Below are positions 44,317 through 54,694 of a stretch of 64,000 nucleotides of DNA, in pieces. The notes beneath the pieces were generated by a model. That model did no database searches. It worked only from the letters and a program-made list of their open reading frames with translations, and was not told where the DNA came from. Origin of the DNA: Catonia carolina (Eukaryota; Arthropoda; Insecta; Hemiptera; Achilidae); assembly GCA_035578175.1 (NCBI GenBank), contig JAQMRL010000015.1, forward strand, positions 20,331,672 through 20,395,671, written 5' to 3'. A program made the position numbers and the translations under genes. Every line of letters begins with the position of its first letter. The first letter of the stretch is position 1.

Positions 44317-44720
44317 TAATTTTTAACTTAAATAAAATTTTGAATAAATTTTAAATAATCCTACGTTAATTACGTACACAAGCCTACTTTTTACTTGTCA
44401 TATTATTGTTGAAAAATGTAAGGCTTTAATTAGGAATTCTGTTGTTTACTTTTAATTTTTGTTTTAATTACCATTTTAAGACGTTGTTAATTATGCAGTC
44501 CATGCTTCTTAGATGTTTACATTTTGAAAGCACTAACAGTTAATGGCTCTTGAAGAAATAATCTTGTAATTTTGACTTCCCTGTATTGTAGTCTGTAGGC
44601 GTAAGTAAATTTTGAATTATAGGATCTTTTGTAATTTTTTCAAAAAAATAGATTTACTCAGAGATCATTATAATTAATAATGAGCTATTATTAGATTTAT
44701 TTTTTTTTATTTTTCCTTCT
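44317..44720. other. No recognisable feature
   Basis: AT-rich spacer. Confidence 0.4.
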
Positions 44721-44724
44721 TTAT

Positions 44725-45045
44725 TAGCTCATCATCATCCAGTGTTGGATATATGCCTACCCGTTTACATTTTACAACCCCCTGTTCTGCGCCATTCCTG
44801 CCCATTCAAATCCAGTCACCAGATTGAAGTCATCTGTCCATCGTGTTTGCAGACTACCCCTATTCCTCTTCCTCTGTCAGATTTTTCACATTTGATCTGT
44901 CTGTCTCGTTAAAATTTCCTTCACATCGCCATTTCAGTGACGACACGTGCTGTTTCACCGCCACTAATCCAGTCCTCTGGCGAATATCCTTATTCCTTAC
45001 TCTGTTATTTAATTTAATATTTAGCATCAGTCTTTTCATTAATCT
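44725..45045 (-). pseudogene. LINE ORF2 C-terminal remnant
   Basis: The minus strand gives RNKDIRQRTGLVAVKQHVSSLKW-like sequence, then NTMDR, GDWICMGRNGAEQGVV and VGIYPTLDDDEL, the order of a common insect LINE ending (IRQRT, LKWxxAGH, DDLxKVAG, MRxAQDR). Decayed. Confidence 0.6.
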
Positions 45046-45098
45046 TTGTGTTTTAAATAAATGTATTAGTCGATACAGTATACTGTATTTGAAGTATT

Positions 45099-45925
45099 TT
45101 GTTTTTTTCTTTCTCTGGCCTACATGAACATATAGGAAGGAAAGTATTGTTAGAAATACTATAGGGCCTACTAATATGATAAATTTTCTGTAAGCAAAGT
45201 TGATTCAAATTTATGGGTACATTTGAAATTAAGTCATTCGAGTTTTCACCGGATATACACGTTTTCAATCCCCCCGGACCCAAAAAACATGTTTTACCAA
45301 TCGGTCTGTGTATGTGTGTGTGAACAAAATATCTCAAAAATGGAACATTAACGAAGTTGAAACTTGAAATTCAAGTTAAATACTACTAAAGTACCCGACA
45401 CAAACATTTTCATCAAAATCGGTCAATCGAAAGTAATAGTTTATTCTTGCCATTTTTCACTTTTGTGATTTTCTCATAAACGCCTCCTACGATTTTTTAA
45501 AACCGCAACATTTACTACATGTTTTATGATTCACATGATACGGTAGGCGCCTTTTCTGCTGAAATTCTTGGGAAAGCTTTTCTCTTGTAGAAAAAAAAAC
45601 TAATTTTTTTAAGATTGTGGCCTTAATATGCATTTTACCCAAACGTCTATAGATAAAAGTTGTAGACAATTTAAACATCTACAACTTTAGTTTAAACTTT
45701 TATTTGCATAACGCTTAGTATAGCCGTAATTAGTGATTTTCTGTTTCTTTTTTCATGAAAATTCGAAAAAAAAAATTTTTTTAAGATTTCAGCCTTATTA
45801 TGACAACCCCCTTATTATTAACGACAAAAGTGTATAATAAGAAAAATTATAGGAAATTAAACGATCGAAAACTTTTATTCTAAGCAGGTTTCTCTACAGA
45901 GCCCAGTTTAGCGTAAAAGAGTGTT
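45099..45925 (+). mobile_element. Family B, diverged copy
   Basis: Runs from TTTCTCTGGCCTACATGAAC to the GTTTAGCGTAAAAGAGTG region, where the next copy begins. The TG tract is short (45304-45322), so this is probably an older copy. Confidence 0.8.
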
Positions 45926-45926
45926 T

Positions 45927-47954
45927 TTACTTTCTCTTGCCTGTATGAATATACAGGGTGATTCATGAAGTTCTCCCCCCACTTCTACAGCACATTGTAC
46001 TAGTAAAAATAATGAAAAAATGTTATATAAACATAGGTCCGAAAACGCTTCGTTAGCGAGTTACAGCTAGCGAAAGTTTCGCCTGGATTTCAGTTCACCA
46101 GGTGAAATGAGGTCTTCCTGGAATTGTGATAAGGTAGATTAAGGGGCAAATTCAATCATTTCTTATGGTTTTTGATCTGATAAATTGAATAAAACAGGTC
46201 GCAGATCTGTAAGTTAAATAGTTTTTAAGAAAACCAGTGTCAAATGCAAAAAATGGAGTGAAAAACTTATTTTTTCATCTTTGGGCAAGGATAACTGTGT
46301 TATTTCACCAAGAAACAGTTAAAATTTTTCAATAAAACATGTAGAAAATTTTATTCTGAACAAACCGGTGTAAATTAAGTACACAGAAAGCGAATAGATG
46401 TTTGATAAAATGAGTTTTTATTCATAAGAGTACAAAGTAAAATTAACCGGAAAAACTAAAATGAAAAAATGTGTTTTTTTCACTCCATTTTTTTGCATTT
46501 GACACTGGTTTTCTCAAAAACTATTCGCTTTCTGTGTACTTTATTTACACCGGTTTGTTCAGAATAAAATTTTCTACATTTTTTATTGAAAATTTTTAAC
46601 TGTTTCTTGGTGAAATAACAAAGTTATTCTTGCCCAAAGATGAAAAAATGTGATTTTCACTCCATTTTTTGCATTTGACACTGGTTTTCTCAAAAACTAT
46701 TTAACTTACAGATCTGGGACCTGTTTTATTCAATTTATCAGATCAAAAACCATAAGAAATGATTGAATTTGCCCCTTAATCTACCTTACCACAATTCCAG
46801 GAAGACCTCATTTCACCTGGTGAACTAAAATCCAGGCGAAACTTTCGCTAGCTGTAACTCGCTAACGAAGCGTTTTCGGACCTATGTTTATATAACATTT
46901 TTTCATTATTTTTACTAGTACAATGTGCTGTAGAAGTGGGGGGAGAACTTCATGAATCACCCTGTATAGGAAGGAAAGTATTGTTTTCATGTCGATTTTT
47001 CGAAATTGAGTTTTCACCGGATCTATACGTTTTCAGACCCCCTGAACCCAAAAAACTTGTTTTTAGCGATTGGTCTGTGTGTGTGTGTGTGTGTGCGTGC
47101 GTGCGTGCACGCGTGTGTGTGCGCGCGTGCGCGTGTGTGTGTGTGTGTGTGTGAACAGAATATCTCAAGAATGGAACATCGTACGAACTTGAAACTTGAA
47201 ACTTAAGTTACATACCACTACCGGACCCGACACGAACATTTTCATCAAAATCGGTCAACCGGAAGTAGTAGTTTATTCGTATAATTTTTTTTTTTGCTTT
47301 TTTCTAACTTTTTCATTTTTTTTGCAATTTTCTCAAAAACTGGTCCTACGATTTTTTTAAAAATCGCCTGGTTTACTCATTTTTTAATGCTCTACAAGAT
47401 AGGGTAGGCGCCATGTTTGCTGAAATTCTGCGTGAGGCTGTTTTTACGTAAAAACATTTTCTTTTTAAGATTGCGGCTTTAATATGCATTTTAGCGCAAA
47501 TCGTTATATAATAAAATTGTAGAGAATGTAAAATTCTACAACTTTTATTTCAAACATTTTTTTGTATAACGCTTAGTTTAGCGGTAATTTGCGATTTTCT
47601 GTTTTTTTCTCACGAAAACGTGTGAAAAATCGATTTTTTAAAGATTTCGGCCTTAGAATGCATTTTACGACAAAAGTGTATATAATAAAATTTATAGGAA
47701 ATTAAAAGATCTACAACTTTTATTTAGAAATTTTTCTCTACAGAGCCTAGTTTAGTGTGAAAGTGTGATTTTCCGTTTTTTTAAGCCAAGTTGAGTTCAA
47801 TTTTCATTTTGCGTCATTCACTCATGATTAAAATAAGGTTATGTTTTTGAGGTTAGTTTTTGTTTATTTCTAATATTTTATTAATAATGTTAGGTTTATT
47901 ACTAATTATTTGCATTGGCAAGAGAAAGTTGTGTGAGTGTTTCACACCAGATTT
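45927..47954 (+). mobile_element. Family B, full copy split by palindromic MITE
   Basis: TTACTTTCTCTTGCC at about 45928 to CACACCAGATTTTT at about 47953. The MITE at 45954-46964 separates the first 26 bp from the rest. TG/GC microsatellite at 47075-47155. Confidence 0.9.
45954..46964. mobile_element. Palindromic MITE family C, copy 2, TA target proven
   Basis: 1011 bp from CAGGGTGATTCATGAAG to CTTCATGAATCACCCTG; the arms stay complementary for most of the length. TA at 45952-45953 and 46965-46966. Uninterrupted family B copies read GAATATATAGGAAGG here, so removal of the MITE and one TA restores that sequence exactly. Confidence 0.95.
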
Positions 47955-48139
47955 TTACGTATTATTAAGTCAAAGGTTGGTTTTTATTTTGCAACATTCA
48001 CTCATGATTAAAATTATGTTATATTATTTAAGGTTAGTTTTTTAGCTTATTTCTAATGTTTAGTTACTAATGTTAGGTTATATTGTTCATTATTTGCATT
48101 GGCAAAACAAAGTTGTGTGAGTGTTTCACACCATTTTTT
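47955..48139 (+). repeat. Family B 3' end fragment
   Basis: The last 185 bp of family B (TTCACTCATGATTAAAAT to TTCACACC), directly after a full copy. Confidence 0.75.
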
Positions 48140-48304
48140 ATACATTTCTTTTTGCAGAATATATAATTTTATTAGTTTTGTATGCTACAACATAATTTTA
48201 GAAGTATTCAAAATATTGTAAAAGTAAAAGATCTTTGAATAGGTAATTAGATCTACCTATGGTTTTCTGCACAAGTTTCTAAGGAATTTGAAAATTTTAC
48301 TGTA

Positions 48305-48620
48305 AAAAATTGATTTATTTTAAGATTTCGGTCTTAGTATGCATTTTACGACAAAAGTGTATACAATTAAATTTATAGGAAATTAAAATATCTACAGCTT
48401 TTATTTAAAGCTTTTTCTCTACAGAGCCTAGTTTATCGTAAAGAGTAATTTTCTATATTTTTAAGCCAAACTGAGGTTGATTTTCATTTTGCATCATTCA
48501 CTAATGATTAAAATTAGGTTATGTTTATTGAGGTTAGATTATTTGTTTATTTCTAATGTTAGGTTTATTGCTAATTATTTGCATTGTATGAGTTGTATGA
48601 GTGTGTCACACCAGATTTTT
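48305..48620 (+). repeat. Family B 3' end fragment
   Basis: The last 315 bp of family B, from TTAAGATTTCGGTCTTAG to TCACACCAGATTTTT. Ends 64 bp from the Beat exon. Confidence 0.8.
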
Positions 48621-48683
48621 AACATTTTAACTGAGGACTTTCAACTTTTCATCGACCCAATATTAATTAAAAACAAAAATTAC

Positions 48684-48817
48684 CTGTTCATCATTTATAA
48701 ACCAATGAAGTATTGAAGCGGGGTATGATTTTCCTGATGTGCAATTTAAATTTATTTCATCGCCAATTTGATACTGGTTTTCTTCACCTGTAATGGTCGG
48801 TCCATTCGTCGGTAAAA
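48684..48817 (-). CDS. beat: Beaten path (Beat) family protein, exon for start of Ig domain 2
   Basis: A 134-bp exon on the minus strand between acceptor TTCTGTTTCAG (48818-48820) and donor GAACAG|GTAATT (48683). It reads LPTNGPTITGEENQYQIGD, EINLNCTSGKSYPA and ILHWFINDEQ. Beat proteins have the same order at the start of Ig domain 2: ..GPxIxG...YxxGDxVxxNCTxxxSxPxxxLxWxIN, with the first Ig Cys (NCTS) and the core Trp (HWF). It enters in phase 1 and leaves in phase 0, matching exon 23400-23628. Earlier exons, including Ig domain 1 and the signal peptide, should lie upstream; I did not find them in 48818-64000. Confidence 0.88.
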
Positions 48818-48882
48818 CTGAAACAGAAATATAAAACCGTTTATGAGTATTTATTAATGAATTCAAGAAACTTCTACTGTAT

Positions 48883-49047
48883 TTTTACTTTTTCTTGCCT
48901 AAACGAATAATATATAAGAAGGAAAGTAGGTCTATTGTTTTCATGTCGATTATTCGAAATCGAGTTTTCACCGGATCTACACGTTTTCAGACCCCCTGAA
49001 CCCAAAAACCTGTTTTTAGCGATTGGTGTGTGTGTGTGTGTGTGTGT

Positions 49048-49104
<57 letters not shown>

Positions 49105-49598
49105 TGTGTGAGTGTGTGTGTGTGGGTGTGGGTGTGTGGGTGTGCGTGCGTGCGTGCGTGCGTGTATACGTGTGTGTGTGTGCGTGTGTGTGTGTGTGAG
49201 TGAATGTGTGTGTGAGTGTGTGGGTGTGTGTGTGTGTGTGCAACTGTGTGTGTGTGTGTATGTGCGTGTATACAGAATATATCAAGAACGGAACCTCGTA
49301 CAAACTTAAAACTTGAAACGTAAGTTAAACACCATTACCGGACCCAACACGAACATTTTCATCAAAATCGGACAACCGGAAGTAGTAGTTTATTTGTGTA
49401 ATTTTTCAGTTTTTGCGATTTTCTCAAAAACCGGTCCTACGATTTTTTTAAAAATCGCCTGGTTTACTAAATTTTTTAAGCTCTACAAGCTAGGATAAGT
49501 GCCATGTCTGCTGAAATTCTTGGTGAGGCTGTTTTCACGTAAAAAATTGTTTTCTTAAGATTGCGGCTTTAATATGCATTTTAGCGCAAAATTAAATA
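48883..49598 (+). mobile_element. Family B, 3'-truncated, long TG tract
   Basis: Starts TTTTTACTTTTTCTTGCC and stops within the TTTAGCGCAAAA region. It has the longest microsatellite of the window. Confidence 0.85.
49025..49270 (+). repeat. TG/GC-rich microsatellite
   Basis: About 240 bp of TG repeats with CGTGCG, GAGTG and GGGTG variants. Same position inside family B as shorter TG tracts elsewhere. Confidence 0.95.
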
Positions 49599-49599
49599 T

Positions 49600-50365
49600 C
49601 AACACATAATCACCAGATTTTTTTATATTAATTAAATTATTGTCCCAGTTAATATTAATAATATACTTGTAACAATGCAACGAATAAAGTTAAATCAGGA
49701 GACGTTACAATTCAAGTAAGAAAGGAAGTACTTAAAACTGTGTCTGATATATTTAATAGAATATATATTATATTTGAGGTAGGCTTGATCAGCAAAAGTC
49801 AGTAACCAGGAAAGGAAGGAATACAGAGAAGGAAAAAGAGGAAGGAAATGTTATAATAAGGTTCCGGTAATATCATTATTATTACTATTATAATACCGTG
49901 TTATAGTATCATATTCGTCATAGTAACTCCTGTGACGTCACCTAAATTCCATCATACATCCCTCCCTTCTATTCTACTGCCATACAAATGCAACCTATAT
50001 TTACAAAGGAAAAGGGGGTACGTGGGAGTAAGGGATGTAAGGATGTGTAGGGGTGGTGGTATGGTTGTATAACGCCATATGAATACTGATAGACATTATG
50101 GTAGTTCGCTAATGGCATAGTACTTGTAATGGCATATCTTATTCATATTTTACCTTAACTCTGAAGAGACCATCTAAGAAAACCTCTTCTCCTTTCAACC
50201 TAGGCCTTCACTATGCCTCTATACCTTGTATTACTTCTGCTTTATAATTCTGCATACATTTTAAAAGGACCTTTCACGTTTTCCTCGTTATTGTTTTTAC
50301 CAAATTTTTATTATTTATTTCAGTTTATTATTTGTGAGTTTTCTTTAGTTTTAATAATTTAGTAC
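49600..50365. other. No recognisable feature
   Basis: No coding frame or family match. Confidence 0.4.
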
Positions 50366-50581
50366 TTTTTTACTTTTTCTTGCCTATATGAATATATAGG
50401 AAGGAAAGTATTGTTTTATGTCGATTTTTCGAAATTGAGTTTTCACCGGAGCTACACGTTTTTTCAGGTTTGGGTTCAGGAGGTTTGAAAAAACCCCCTG
50501 AACCCAAAAAAAACATTTTTTTTAGCGATTGGTCTGTGTGTGTGTGTGTGTGCGCGCGCGCGGGCGCATGTGTGTGTGTGC

Positions 50582-50612
<31 letters not shown>

Positions 50613-50638
50613 ATGTGAACAGAATATCTCAAGAACAA
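50366..50638 (+). mobile_element. Family B, 5' part only
   Basis: From TTTTTTACTTTTTCTTGCC to GAATATCTCAAGAAC. It carries a small duplication around CCCCCTGAACCCAAAAAA and a TG/GC tract at 50532-50612. Confidence 0.85.
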
Positions 50639-50815
50639 GTTTTGTGTTCATTTATTAATACGTAATGACTTACACGTATTACAACGCGACTAATTATAAC
50701 AGTATAGTGTCTATATTACTAACGTGATCTTCACGGACACAGGTTTATTAACATTATTTTATTTAGCCATTGATTAACAGCATTTTTAAGTTCATTGTCA
50801 CTCGCAAAATTGCTT

Positions 50816-51179
50816 GTTGTTGTTTAGGTCATCAGCCGAAAGGCTGGTTTGAACCTGTAGAGGTTTTACTAAGTAAAACGAGGAGTGAGGTGGTTTACCA
50901 TTGCCTTCCTCACTGAGTGGAAAAGTACGCTTATCAGTATGCCGGGCCCTCTGAAAAGCACATATTTTCCACTCTGCAAATGACACCTTCACTTCATTCA
51001 CCACAGGGTCTGGCTGTAAAATGAAATTTATTACTTTCAGAGGAGATAACTCTGATTAGAGTCTTTTACACCTCTACCTCTTCTGTTCTTAAACGATTCA
51101 GTCATTAAATTGGCTGACCATGTGATAAGAAACAGAACTATTTATTTTAGCCCTGCAACGAACAGATTGAGTGTTAATA
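50816..51179 (-). mobile_element. SINE A, 11-bp TSD
   Basis: CAAAATTGCTT at 50805-50815 and 51180-51190. It splits the mariner gene. Confidence 0.95.
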
Positions 51180-51273
51180 CAAAATTGCTTACCACTCAAA
51201 AATTCTTTCAGTTTCACAAACAAATGGTAATCAGAAGGAGACATATCCGTACTTTTTGGTAGGTGATTGTAAT

Positions 51274-52336
51274 CAGGGTGATACAAAACTACACGGCAAT
51301 CTCTTGGGATCTCATTCTATAGCTAAAAATAAGAAAAAAAGTTCATATAAACATATGCCTAAAAACGCTTAGTTAGCGAGTTACGGCTAGCGAAAAATTT
51401 CACCTAGAACTCTGTACCCTCGGTGAAGTAAGGCCGTATAGAAATGTTAAACGTAGTTACAAAGATACAAATACTTTTGTTTCTTATATTTTTAATCTAA
51501 AAAATTGTATAAAATTTGTTCTAGAGCTGTAAATGCAATACTTTCAGTGATATCTTACATAAAACACAAGAATTGGTGCAAAGAAATAACACATTCTTGT
51601 GTTTAACGTAAGATTACTTCCATAAATGGTGTATAAAGGTGTATTTTTTCTTTAATAAATTTGTAGAAAATTTAATTCTGATAATATTCATGTGAATTAC
51701 TTAGGAAAAAAATGAATAATAGATATTGAAATTTCGCTTTATTTAAAATCAAAACAGACGCAAATTTTTAACTGCATAAATTATTAACTAATATTATGTA
51801 GGTTGGGAGTGATCAGCTGTTACTCCCAACCTACATATTGAAAAATATGCGTCTGTTTTGATTTTAAATAAAGCGAAATTTCAATATCTATTATTCATTT
51901 TGTTTCCTCAGTAATACACATGAATCTTTTCAGAATTAAATTTTCTACAAATTTTATAAGAAAAAATACACCTTTATTTGCCATTTATGGAAGTAATCTT
52001 ACGTTAAACACAAGAATGTGTTATTTCTTTGCACCAATTCTTGTGTTTTATGTAAGATATCTCTAAAAGTATTGCATTTACAGCTCTGGAACCAACTTTA
52101 TTCAATTTTTCAGATTAAAAAACATAAGAAACAATAGTATTTGTATCTTTGTAACTACGTTTAACATTTTTACACGGCCTTACTTCACCGAGGGTAAGGG
52201 TTCTAGGTGAAACTTTTCGCTAGCCGTAACTCGCTAACTATGCGTTTTTAGGCATATGTTTATATGAACTTTTTTTCTTATTTTGAGCTATAGAATGAGA
52301 TCTTAAGAGATTGTCGTATAGTTTTGTATCACCCGG
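51274..52336. mobile_element. Palindromic MITE, family C relative
   Basis: CAGGGTGATACAAAAC and GTTTTGTATCACCCGG form the ends; the two 500-bp arms are complementary almost throughout. At the centre (about 51795-51838) TAGGTTGGGAGT pairs with ACTCCCAACCTA around an 11-base loop. It inserted into the mariner gene. The right tip carries CCCGG instead of CCCTG; TA duplication is not clean. Confidence 0.9.
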
Positions 52337-52560
52337 TATTTCCAATCCAAATGTTTTCAGTAAGCCACTGTTCCACCCACAAAATGTTTACGTGCATTAT
52401 CGCGCACAGTCCACGTGGCCGATTTCAAAATGGTGATCTGTTTCAGAGTAGCCTTCTGCATGAAAAGTTGTTCCACGTGGCATTAATTCAATCAACAGTG
52501 TGCCAGATCGTTCCTAAAAGACTGCATCACTAAAAAATATATCCGTCTACGTATTTCACA

Positions 52561-52805
52561 ATCGGTGGCAACAAAGGTTTTTTATTCATTTTATGACGTA
52601 ATAACTTACTCGTATTAGAACACGGCAACTTACAGACAACAATACAGTATGTATATTACTAACATGGTCTTCATCGGCACACGTTCACTAACATCAAGGA
52701 CAGAAATTTCCCAGCGGTCTTTACGTTAGAGATAACCCTCGTGTATACAGCAATATGAATGTTTTTACTTTAGAGAGAAAATGTAAATAACGACGGAAGT
52801 AATAA
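52561..52805. other. Short repeat shared with 50640-50730
   Basis: TATTACTAACATGGTCTTCA resembles TATTACTAACGTGATCTTCA at 50716; otherwise unknown. Confidence 0.35.
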
Positions 52806-53310
52806 TATTAACTACCATAAGGGAACCCGACACAAACGTTTTCAACGGAATCGGTCAACCGGAAGTAGTCATTTATTAGTGTGGTTATTCACTTTTTTGA
52901 ATTTTTCTCAAAATTGGCTTCTACGATTTTCTTAGTTGCAGGGCTAAAATAAATAGTTCTGTTTCTTATCACATGGCAGCCAATTACATGACTGAATCAT
53001 TTAAGAACAGAAGAGGTAGAGGTGTAAAAGACACTAATCAGAGTTATCTCCTCTGAAAGTAATGAATTTCATTATACAGCCAGACCCTGTGGTGAATGAA
53101 GTGAAGGTGTCATTTGCAGAGTGGAAAATATGTGCTTTTCAGAGGGCCCGGTATGCTGATAAGTGTACTTTTCTACTCAGTGAGGAAGGCATGGTAAACC
53201 ACCTCACTCCTCGTTTTACTTAGTAAAACCTCTACAGGTTCAAACCAGCCTTTCAGCTGATGACCTTAACAACAACGATTTTCTTTAAAATCGCTTCTTC
53301 GGTGAAAATG
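52806..53310 (+). mobile_element. Family B internal fragment split by SINE A
   Basis: CCGACACAAACGTTTTCA, GGTCAACCGGAAGTAGT and CTACGATTTTCTT...TTTAAAATCGC are family B landmarks. SINE A sits between. Confidence 0.85.
52934..53274 (+). mobile_element. SINE A, 5'-truncated, 11-bp TSD
   Basis: ACGATTTTCTT at 52923-52933 and 53275-53285. Confidence 0.95.
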
Positions 53311-54690
53311 TAGTAAGTAAACAAGGAAATATTTGTTTTTAAATCTAAACATTTTATTTATTTAAAGAAGAGACGTAATAAACAGAAACGGAATGTATTA
53401 ATTAAGATAGGTACAAGGCGGATACAAAATTTTAATTTTAGAATTTGAAAGGATGTTAGAAAACAAGTCAATACAATACACACGTATTACGAGTATTTAT
53501 AATAGAACTGTCAGTGTAACAGATTCAAGTAAAAAAAAATCAAACAAAACGTTTTTCAATTAACTCTCAGTAGTGCAAGTAATTTAGAATACAGTTCTTT
53601 TTTTGTTTCCGTTTTAAAAAGATCTTCATTTTAGGATTAAAAAAAGTTTTACGATTACTTTTTTGGCAGATACATTTCTGAATGAATTAGTAGCATTCAT
53701 TTTGTATTCGTATTTTTATATGAAAAATTAATAAAAGTTGTGTAATCTTTACGACCACAGTAATTTAAACAATTTGTTTCTTAAAAAATAAAAATAGTAC
53801 AAAAATATTAATTCCAGAAATGTACGAAAAAAATTCAGGTGATTTTTCTTATATAGAAACAAAATAAACGGTACCAATTAATAGTATTATTTTTACAGTT
53901 TTTAGGAAAATGATTTACTTCAACAATGATTTGGACATTTTCGGAATTTGGAAAGCACATGATTTTTATGCAGTAAAATTAAAACTTTAAATTTTAAAAT
54001 TGTAATCTCAGTATTTTTAAAAATATTTTTTGTTAATCATTTAAGTCATTTAATTTTCTTTTTCTTCTTCTACTATTAATCATTGTCATCTCATAATCGT
54101 CATCATTATCATCTCCATCATGGTTAATATCATGTTCAGCTTCAACAACTTTATGTTTCAAGATATTAATGCACAATTTAGTCAGGTTTAATTAAATTTT
54201 TTGTACACAGTATAGTATTTTTGAAACAAACTTCTGTGTGTGGTTTATATATTCATTCTAAGAACATTTAAAACATTTAATACACAAAACGTTTTGATAA
54301 ATTCCCTCTGCGTACTGTCTTCAAAAATAGACAAAAAAGTACACATACACACACAAAACGACATTTTGATCATTTTTCCCACATACGTCTCTCACCATCA
54401 TCAACCCTCTTCATCTACTTCAACAACAATACGTACTCACATGTACACACACACACACACACAATTAGATATTTATGAAAATCTTTATTAGGGCATTTAG
54501 AGTTATCATTTTTGAAAATTTAATAAAATAAAATTTTGCTGTGAATATAAAATACAAATATGCTGTCAAAATTTCATGAAAATCCTTTCAGTAGTTTTGG
54601 AAATTAGCTGGCAGACAAAAACACCCTTTATTTTTATAATATTAGTAAGTATAGATTTTAACAAACACTGATGATTGCAAAAGAATACCA
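53311..54690. other. AT-rich, no recognisable feature
   Basis: Short AC tract at 54446-54462. No coding frame or family match. Confidence 0.5.
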
Positions 54691-54694
54691 TTGT

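Larger units (their letters stand above)
23629..48683 (-). other. Large Beat intron filled with transposons
   Basis: Bounded by a donor (CAG|GTAATTTT, complement at 48683) and an acceptor (TTGCAG at 23629). Both junctions are phase 0 and the flanking peptides (HWFINDEQ and VTDPDKLRHYP) join within a known Ig domain. About 25 kb, nearly all of it mobile elements in both orientations. Another small exon inside it cannot be fully excluded. Confidence 0.75.
50725..52560 (-). pseudogene. mariner transposase split by SINE A and a palindromic MITE
   Basis: Minus strand, in order: 52560-52337 gives LMPRGTTFHAEGYSET and, one frame over, RDNARKHFVGG (second catalytic Asp in DNAR); 51273-51191 gives MSPSDYHLFVKLKEFLSGKQF (third catalytic Asp); 50804-50730 gives ESDNELKNAVNQWLNK, the usual C-terminal stretch. 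The gaps are the palindrome 51274-52336 and SINE A 50816-51179. The N-terminal half is absent. Different mariner lineage from 29056-30376. Confidence 0.85.

Noticed and set aside
49016..49303. Thr-His repeat protein ORF (also at 46950, 30543, 50370)
   Set aside because: Translation of TG/CA microsatellites inside family B.
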